From contig CAJXHE010000001.1 in assembly GCA_913051865.1 (NCBI GenBank), positions 1-64,000 on the forward strand: 64,000 nucleotides of DNA, given 5' to 3'. Below, piece after piece: positions 57,208-64,000 of the stretch (positions are counted from its first letter, which is position 1; each line of letters begins with the position of its first letter). A program made the translations under genes and the position numbers. The notes below the pieces were generated by a model. It was given only the letters and a program-made list of their open reading frames with translations, did no database searches and was not told the origin of the DNA. The stretch is from an uncultured Flavobacteriales bacterium. GTDB taxonomy: Bacteria; Bacteroidota; Bacteroidia; Flavobacteriales_D; Sanyastnellaceae.

Positions 57208-60200
57208 TATTTATCGTTTACTTCGTTTTGTGTTCCAGTCTCAATTAAGTCTGTGCCATTCAGATCGCTGCCTTCCATCGACTCTATATCCATCATTAAA
57301 TCACTGCATGCATTCTGTACCCATTCAACATCAACATTTTCCATGATACTCTCTGCTGTAGCTCTGGCTTGAAAAAGATCGTTCAAGCCGATGTAGGTTC
57401 GCACCAGAAGAAGGAATCCTTTAAACTTCCATTCATCATATGCGGAGAAATCACTGACGAGGGTGAAGATATTTGATTCAGCACTTTCGTAATCCCCCAA
57501 ATTGTATTTGATTTTCGAAATCATAAATTGTGACTCAGCCCCTGCATTTCCTCCAAATTTTACGGTGGATTCAAAACAATTTAATGCCTCGTCGTATTCT
57601 TCAGCGTCGAAGTGAATCCTACCAAGCCAAATCAGTGCTGTTCTCTTGATTGATTCAGGTGTGCCTGGGTCTGAGTAAACATCTGTAGCGAATGCAAAAG
57701 CTTGTTCGGGTTGATCTAATAGATAGTAACAACGCATTTGCCCAATCGATGACTCGAGCATGTTTGACTGAATGCTAGAAATATCTGCTAAGAGTCGGTA
57801 GTGGGTTAGTGCACGTGGGTAATCCCCCTCGTTCCATGCTAGCGTAGCGGCAGCGAGTGCTGCTGCTTCTGTAAAGTCTCCCGGAGGCAATGCTAAGACT
57901 GCTTCATAAGACAACAATGCGCCATTTTTATCGCCCGCATTGTTCAGGCAGGCAGCAAGGTAGTACTGAGCCTCATCGAGGTGGTTTCCATTCTCGTATT
58001 GCCTTAAATACTCTTCCAATCTAGGGAGGGCTTGCGTGTATTTCTCCTCTAATGCTAACGACACAGCCGCATCAAATAGTCGGCTTTCGATTTCTTTTCC
58101 GGACAATCCTACGGCAGCAGGAAGATTGTCAAGGAGTCCACGATCTATAAGGAGTGGCTCCACAATGTTGTATGCGTCTGCTGCGATGGGGTCGTTTCCG
58201 TAAGTGGTACGGATTCTGTCCCATGTTTCTAGAACGTCATCTGGTCGGTTTTGTTTGATCCCTATCAGACATAAGTCAACGAGCGCTTCCTTTGTGCGTG
58301 GATTGCGTGGATGTGCGGATAGGAGGACATCTAATCGACGACGCGCGTCTTCAAGTTCATCGCGCTCGATTTGGGTTCGCGCACTTTCATATAAGGCATC
58401 TACAACGAATCTCGATTTCGGGAAATCTAAGAGGAGTTTGTCCAGGCCTGAAATTTGTTCTAAGAGTGCTTCAGGTGCTTCAGTCAAGCTCATTGACATC
58501 GCTCTTTGGTAAAGGATGTAGTCAACATTCCCTTTGTTCTCGGTTGTTCTGTCTAAACATCTGTCGTAGTAGTTAACCGCGCGATCAAATTCTTTTTTTG
58601 CGTAAAAACAATCTGCAGTTCTTAATTCCGCATCGTGTATTCTTTTAGGTGCATCTTCTGGATGAGCTTCCAGATATGAACGGAACGCAGAAAGCGCGTC
58701 GGAATATTTCTTTCTTTTAAAGAGCGCGTATCCTCTTGCGTAATCAGCTGCAGGATAATATGTGCTTAAATATCCACCCGGGGCCCTCGAGAACTTTGAA
58801 TAAGAACCTGTAGCGTTCACATAGTCACGTAAAGAAAAATGACATTCGCCTTCCCAATAATGTGACTCTGCAGCGAGTTGAGCATCTATGGGGTATGTTC
58901 GGACTTTATCGAAATACACCAATGCTTGCTTGTACTTGCCGCCTTGATATAGTTCAACCCCTCGGTTATATGCAAGGAGTTGATACGATTCACGTACCGT
59001 AAGATCTTTGTCTTTGATTTGTTCTAAGGCGTTAAGACCTTTTTCATAATCTCTGCTCGTGAGATATACATCTAAAAGAAATCGATAAGCTTCATCACGT
59101 CGCACAGAATTAGGGTATTGATCCAGATATTTCTGAAAAGCCACAATGGCATCATCAAAAGGGTTGTAAGAAAGCTCGAACGCAAGCTTTGCATAACTGA
59201 ATAACGCATCCTCCATGATCTCAATGTCGAAGTCTTTAGCTGCTGCTCTTCCGAATGCGCTTCTCGCTTTGCCTTTTTGACCGAGTTGAATATAACAATC
59301 CGCCATGTGGTAAGTTGCGTTTTGCCCCAGTTTGTCGTCTTCTCGCGCTGTTATCGCTAGGACGTCCAATGCGTCACTCCACGCCCCAATGCGATAGCGT
59401 GTATAGCCTACTTCATATGCGAATTCAGCCTTGCGACCTTGACCACGGGTTCCTTCCCACGCTTGTTCAAGGAATGGCGAAGCGGACTCGAAATCTTGAT
59501 CCTTATAAAAGGCGTCTCCAACAAGCCGAGATATTTCAGTTCTTTCTTCCATGTCTAGTCCCGCGGACTCTTTGAGGAGGGGAGGTCCGTATGCTTTAAG
59601 TCTTGAAAATTGTTCAGTTGCGTGGAGCGTTTGGGCGATGTAGGTAGGAACAACATCAATGAAGTCTGGATGGGTAGATATCGCTTCAAATCCCTCAAGT
59701 GCCACCTGTGGATTCCCTTTCAAGTATGCGATGTGGCTGAAGTAATATGTTGAAGGCGCCAGATACGCACCCTCTTCTTTCATGACTTCGAATAAATCAT
59801 AACGTGCAGCTTCAAAATCTTCTTCCTCAAATAAGCTGTGTCCTCTTTTAAACCTCAATTCTCGTTGTTGATCTTTTTGCAATCGTCTTAAATCTACTTC
59901 GTTGAAAGCTGCTGCGGCCTTTTTAAAATGTCTGCGTTTATAATGATGGTCTGCAATTTCCCACAATGCTTTCTGCACGTAGGGGCTCTCTGGATAAGCT
60001 GTGATAAAGGCATCGATTCGATATTCAGCGTCTCGGTTGTAAAGGTTCAATCCACACAATGCCTCGAAGTAAGCTGCTTTCACATACCGCTCAGACTTGT
60101 CATCTTCTTCAAACTCCATGAAGTCGTCGAAACTCTTCATCGCAAGGGCATACTGTTCTTTTTCGTATGCGTCATTTGCTTTCGCCCAAGCCCTTTCTTT

Positions 60201-60326
60201 GGGCTCAAGCTCATGAGTAAGCTGTGATTTTACTTCTAATGATGGTGTCAAAAAGAATCCGCAACTGAGCATAAGCACGAGCTGGATTTTAGATATTTGA
60301 CTTGAGTTTTTGAGTTTGCTGGGCAT
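57207..60326 (-). CDS. Large tetratricopeptide-repeat protein, signal-anchored/secreted
   Basis: 1039 aa of repeated TPR units, e.g. YKQALVYFDKVRTYPIDAQLAAESHYWEGECHFSLRDYVNATGSYSKF. Confidence 0.88.
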   Translation of the reverse strand: MPSKLKNSSQISKIQLVLMLSCGFFLTPSLEVKSQLTHELEPKERAWAKANDAYEKEQYALAMKSFDDFMEFEEDDKSERYVKAAYFEALCGLNLYNRDAEYRIDAFITAYPESPYVQKALWEIADHHYKRRHFKKAAAAFNEVDLRRLQKDQQRELRFKRGHSLFEEEDFEAARYDLFEVMKEEGAYLAPSTYYFSHIAYLKGNPQVALEGFEAISTHPDFIDVVPTYIAQTLHATEQFSRLKAYGPPLLKESAGLDMEERTEISRLVGDAFYKDQDFESASPFLEQAWEGTRGQGRKAEFAYEVGYTRYRIGAWSDALDVLAITAREDDKLGQNATYHMADCYIQLGQKGKARSAFGRAAAKDFDIEIMEDALFSYAKLAFELSYNPFDDAIVAFQKYLDQYPNSVRRDEAYRFLLDVYLTSRDYEKGLNALEQIKDKDLTVRESYQLLAYNRGVELYQGGKYKQALVYFDKVRTYPIDAQLAAESHYWEGECHFSLRDYVNATGSYSKFSRAPGGYLSTYYPAADYARGYALFKRKKYSDALSAFRSYLEAHPEDAPKRIHDAELRTADCFYAKKEFDRAVNYYDRCLDRTTENKGNVDYILYQRAMSMSLTEAPEALLEQISGLDKLLLDFPKSRFVVDALYESARTQIERDELEDARRRLDVLLSAHPRNPRTKEALVDLCLIGIKQNRPDDVLETWDRIRTTYGNDPIAADAYNIVEPLLIDRGLLDNLPAAVGLSGKEIESRLFDAAVSLALEEKYTQALPRLEEYLRQYENGNHLDEAQYYLAACLNNAGDKNGALLSYEAVLALPPGDFTEAAALAAATLAWNEGDYPRALTHYRLLADISSIQSNMLESSIGQMRCYYLLDQPEQAFAFATDVYSDPGTPESIKRTALIWLGRIHFDAEEYDEALNCFESTVKFGGNAGAESQFMISKIKYNLGDYESAESNIFTLVSDFSAYDEWKFKGFLLLVRTYIGLNDLFQARATAESIMENVDVEWVQNACSDLMMDIESMEGSDLNGTDLIETGTQNEVNDK

Positions 60327-60466
60327 GTTCGAATGATAGAGCTCTATACAAACGAATTTAACGCGTAGGTATGGGTCTATATCGATATGCTCTTGATGTT
60401 CTCAACGGCTAGATGTGTGTGATTCGGATTTTTGGCACTGAAATTTAAGGTTTTTTTTGAACCCCT

Positions 60467-62539
60467 TTACCGATTGTTTTTTACAATAAATTCTGTCCGT
60501 CGATTTGCGGCTCGACCTTGATCTGTATTGTTAGATTCTTTAGGGCTGGATTCTCCAAATCCGCTCGCTTGAAGCCGTGAGGTTTCTACGCCAGATTCTT
60601 CAAAGAAACTTTTCACGGCTTCAGCTCTCGCTTGACTGAGTTTTAAGTTGTCTTCAGTTGTACCCACATCATCTGTATGACCTTCAATTTGCAATGTGTA
60701 ATTTGGATTCGCAAGGATGTATTCTGCAAACTTCAACAGAATAAGTTTCGTTGTATATGTAAGTTCACTTTTGTTTGTTTCAAACTGGACGTCTTTAAGC
60801 TCAAAGGCGCCTATTTGGCTGGATTTTTTTGCACGCACTGTAATGGCTGGTGTGGGTTCTTGTGATTGGATTTTGTCATCATTTTGTTGTTTGTCTTCTT
60901 GTGCAACATGGACGACAGTAGCTTCAAATTCCAAATCCACTCCTGAGACGTTAAGAATTACATCCTCATTTCTTTCGATGTTGATTACTGCAGCAAATGA
61001 CCCATCGTCCAGATTGAGTTCAATTTGCTCCACCTGTTTGCTTTGAACGTACTCCAGTGTAAGTGTGATGTCATCTGAAGGGGGAGTGGGGTCCACGACG
61101 CCATGGATCACTTTTACGGCTTCCGGTTTAAGTGTTTTTGGTAAAGGAAAACTCAGAATGTCTAATCCTTTCGTTCCGTTTCTTCGGCTCGCAAAAAAGG
61201 CCTCATTTCCGTTTGAGGAGACGACAAGTCCGTGCTCATCACCCGTTGTGTTGACAGGCATGCCTAGGTTAACAGGTTCTGACCAAACATTCATGGTGTC
61301 TCTTCTTGACACCCACAAATCGTATCCACCTCCACTCGGGAGTCTCGTGCTGGAGAAATATAAAGTTTTGCCGTCTGGATGAATGAAAGGGGCCTTGTCC
61401 TGGGCACTAGACGATATGGGGAAAGGGAGTTTTTGTGCTTGTGACCACTCACCGTTTTGGTCTTTTTTGCTCACGTAAATATCCATTGTAGGGTTGCCAT
61501 CGTCATCCTGGGTTGAATTCTCTCTGGCAGAAGCGAAAAACAGTTCGTCGCCCTCGGCACTTAAGGCAGGTTGAGATTCCCAACCCATGGGTGTGTTTAT
61601 TTCAGGTCCCAGCAATTTTAAGTTGCCCCAGTAATAAGAAAAACCTCCGGCATCATTTTTCCCATTTACAATATATGTGGTTGTGAATAAGTCTATGTTT
61701 TGTGGGTTGTTAGGTGTGGGGTTTGATGCTGCTACGACAAGTAACCTGTTATCGATTGATAAGCTAACACCTCCGAAGTTTCCCCCATGATTGAATGGGT
61801 AGGTTAGCAATTCTCCGCGATCAAATTCTTCTTCAGCGGACTCTCTTTTTGACCAAACAAAATCTTCCACTCTTCGTGTAATGACATCCCCTCTGAATCT
61901 CTCGTTTCTGGCTCTGGTAAAGAATAAGATGCTCCCGTCTGGAGACAAGGCAGGGAGGTATTCATCTTCGGTTTGGCTCGTGAAGGTAAGAGGTTCAGGC
62001 TTGTAAGCGTTGCGGTTTGCATAATACTGAACTTCGAAACGTGCCTCGGGAATCATTTCTAGGACATCACGTCTTTTTCGCTCAGTGCCCTTTGATAACG
62101 TCTCGTTCTCTGCTTCTTTGTCAGTTTTCGATATGAAAGCTTCGAATTCGATAAGGGCAGAAGAGGCGTCTCCAGAAACGAAAGCTAAGGCGCCAAGGAT
62201 GTAGTTTGCATCGGGCTGATCTCCACAGAGCTCAACCCAGCTTGCTGTCGCCGCAATGCATTCGTCTGAGAATTCTCGATCTTTTTTTGCCTGTTTAAAT
62301 AAGAGCCCTGCCAGCGCTTCGTATGCTGCGCCGAAATCATACTGACGGTCGACAACTTCTCTCAGAATTTCTATCCTTTCTTCGTTTGTTTTCTTTTTCC
62401 TTTTATCTGTTGCTTTTTCGAAGAGGCTCATGGTTTTTGAGGAGACATCTTCTGGCGCGGGGCAAGTTTGTGCTACATATTTACAAGGGGTTAAAACCCC
62501 AATGAATATGGCGAACAGAAGGACAATAGACTTGTACAT
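60467..62539 (-). CDS. OmpA-family protein with TPR and PD40 repeats (PorE-like architecture)
   Basis: TPR N-terminus, DEYLPALSPDGSILFFTRARNERFRGD, DKAPFIHPDGKTLYFSSTRLPSGGGYDLWVSRRD, and LQIEGHTDDVGTTEDNLKLSQARAEAVKSFFEESG. Confidence 0.9.
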   Translation of the reverse strand: MYKSIVLLFAIFIGVLTPCKYVAQTCPAPEDVSSKTMSLFEKATDKRKKKTNEERIEILREVVDRQYDFGAAYEALAGLLFKQAKKDREFSDECIAATASWVELCGDQPDANYILGALAFVSGDASSALIEFEAFISKTDKEAENETLSKGTERKRRDVLEMIPEARFEVQYYANRNAYKPEPLTFTSQTEDEYLPALSPDGSILFFTRARNERFRGDVITRRVEDFVWSKRESAEEEFDRGELLTYPFNHGGNFGGVSLSIDNRLLVVAASNPTPNNPQNIDLFTTTYIVNGKNDAGGFSYYWGNLKLLGPEINTPMGWESQPALSAEGDELFFASARENSTQDDDGNPTMDIYVSKKDQNGEWSQAQKLPFPISSSAQDKAPFIHPDGKTLYFSSTRLPSGGGYDLWVSRRDTMNVWSEPVNLGMPVNTTGDEHGLVVSSNGNEAFFASRRNGTKGLDILSFPLPKTLKPEAVKVIHGVVDPTPPSDDITLTLEYVQSKQVEQIELNLDDGSFAAVINIERNEDVILNVSGVDLEFEATVVHVAQEDKQQNDDKIQSQEPTPAITVRAKKSSQIGAFELKDVQFETNKSELTYTTKLILLKFAEYILANPNYTLQIEGHTDDVGTTEDNLKLSQARAEAVKSFFEESGVETSRLQASGFGESSPKESNNTDQGRAANRRTEFIVKNNR

Positions 62540-62547
62540 GTAATTTC

Positions 62548-63969
62548 TTAGCGCTTAACTTGTTCTAGTTCTCCTTCGCTCGCTGCCACAAGTGTGCTTA
62601 CTGTTCCGTCACCAGTGACATTGACTACCGTTCGACACATGTCAAGTATTCGGTCCACAGGGAATATGAGTGCAATCCAAGCGGGGTTAAGGCCCACACT
62701 TTCGAGTACAATGATCATCAGAACCAGGCCTGCGCTTGGAACGGCTGCTGCGCCTATAGATGCCAACGTGGCCGTCAGAACAATGATTGATTGTTGAGCG
62801 ATACTGAGGTCCACCATATGAAATTGGGCAAGTGCGACCACCGCGATCGCTTGATATAAACTTGTTCCATCCATATTTACTGTTGCGCCTATCGGAAGGA
62901 CAAAGCTCGAGCTGCGTTCTGACACACCTAAGTTTTCCTCTACACATTTCATGGTGACGGGCAACGTGGCTACGGAGGAGGATGTGGAAAATGCGGTGAT
63001 CTGAGCATCACGCATCCCCGACGTAAATTGCTTCCAGCTCATCTTCTTTACAAACAATGAGACAATGGCAGGGTAAACGATGAATGCCATGATGAAAAGG
63101 CCCAAAATAACGACAATAGAATAGTACAATAGAAATGTGAGAAGCTGTTGAAAATGTTCCGGATCGGAACCTGCAGCCTTCACGATTTGGCCTGCCATAA
63201 GCGCAAACACAAAGACGGGCATGGCCTTCATCACCACCCAAACCATTTGAATGAACACTTCATTCAATGCGTCTACAGCTTTGACAACTGTTTTCTTTTG
63301 TTCTTCTTTCAGTCCAGTGACCACGATTCCGAAGAAGAGTGCAAAGAAGATGATTTGCAACATTTGCATGTCGCTTAAAGATTGAAAGATGTTTTTAGGA
63401 ACAACATCGACCAAGGGTTGAAGAGGGCCGCTGTTTTTTGTGTTTTCAGCTTTGTTCAGCTTGTCGCTGACCCATTCGTTGTTGTCAGTGACTTCTCCTT
63501 GTATGAGCTCCACTTTTTCTGCAAATTCAGGCAATGCAGAAATGTTGATGCCATCTAGCCGCGTAATGTCATTGGCATCTCGCCAGAGCTCATATCTTAT
63601 TCTGTTGTCCTCTCTAAGTGTTTCGCTTGCTTGTGTTCCTGGTTTGAAAATATTCACAAGTGTTAAGCCCACAATCACGGCAAACATGGTAGTCGTCAGG
63701 TAGATGGCCAATGTTTTAATCCCCATCCGGCCAAGCTTTTTCATGTCTCCGAGACTCGCCACACCACTTATAATGCTGAATAGAACGAGCGGAACAGCAA
63801 TGAGTTTCAATAGATTTATGAAAATGTCACCGAAGGGTTGAATCCACTTTAGAGTAAATTCATTCCAGCCAAACGCCACGCTCATCCAGGCATATATCAC
63901 ACCAAGTATCAGACCTATAATTACTTTCCAGTGTAACGCAAGTCCTTTGTTTGTAGATTCTTTGCTCAT
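62548..63969 (-). CDS. Dicarboxylate/amino acid:cation symporter (DAACS family)
   Basis: FINLLKLIAVPLVLFSIISGVASLGD; AFSTSSSVATLPVTMKC; PIGATVNMDGTSLYQAIAVVALAQ. Confidence 0.95.
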   Translation of the reverse strand: MSKESTNKGLALHWKVIIGLILGVIYAWMSVAFGWNEFTLKWIQPFGDIFINLLKLIAVPLVLFSIISGVASLGDMKKLGRMGIKTLAIYLTTTMFAVIVGLTLVNIFKPGTQASETLREDNRIRYELWRDANDITRLDGINISALPEFAEKVELIQGEVTDNNEWVSDKLNKAENTKNSGPLQPLVDVVPKNIFQSLSDMQMLQIIFFALFFGIVVTGLKEEQKKTVVKAVDALNEVFIQMVWVVMKAMPVFVFALMAGQIVKAAGSDPEHFQQLLTFLLYYSIVVILGLFIMAFIVYPAIVSLFVKKMSWKQFTSGMRDAQITAFSTSSSVATLPVTMKCVEENLGVSERSSSFVLPIGATVNMDGTSLYQAIAVVALAQFHMVDLSIAQQSIIVLTATLASIGAAAVPSAGLVLMIIVLESVGLNPAWIALIFPVDRILDMCRTVVNVTGDGTVSTLVAASEGELEQVKR

Positions 63970-64000
63970 TTTTCTTTTTCAATTCTTTAGTCCAGAGGCC

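Overview
The window is a gene-dense chromosomal segment of a Bacteroidota bacterium, probably Flavobacteriales-like. The assignment rests on RpoZ/BamD/CoaBC/DUF4835/RecN synteny, carboxypeptidase-regulatory-like TonB receptors, PD40/OmpA envelope proteins and TAnnTTTG-type promoter elements. About 53 protein-coding genes are supportable. They cover housekeeping functions (dnaK, recN, coaBC, truA, pyrG, aroA, menG, mpl, recR, gyrB, E2 acyltransferase, dnaQ-like, ftsE), a phenylacetyl-CoA epoxidase cluster (paaABCD + thioesterase, with paaE divergent), a DtxR-ZIP metal operon, an M16 peptidase pair, hutH, glycosyltransferases, and an envelope block of OmpA/PD40, giant TPR and beta-barrel proteins. 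I see no rRNA, tRNA, CRISPR array, prophage or transposon. No gene set looks like a wholly new system. The strongest unexplained signal is a recurring TAnnTTYG-like (-7 promoter-type) element placed only 4-8 nt upstream of about ten start codons, which suggests widespread leaderless or near-leaderless mRNAs. Other leads are a GT2 protein fused to a core-deleted polyprenyl-glycosylphosphotransferase-like region, a PD40 protein with a degenerate OmpA-like C-terminus, a palindrome in the divergent paaA/paaE promoter, and convergent genes sharing TTAA stop codons. All homology calls are by eye from protein motifs; no searches were run.
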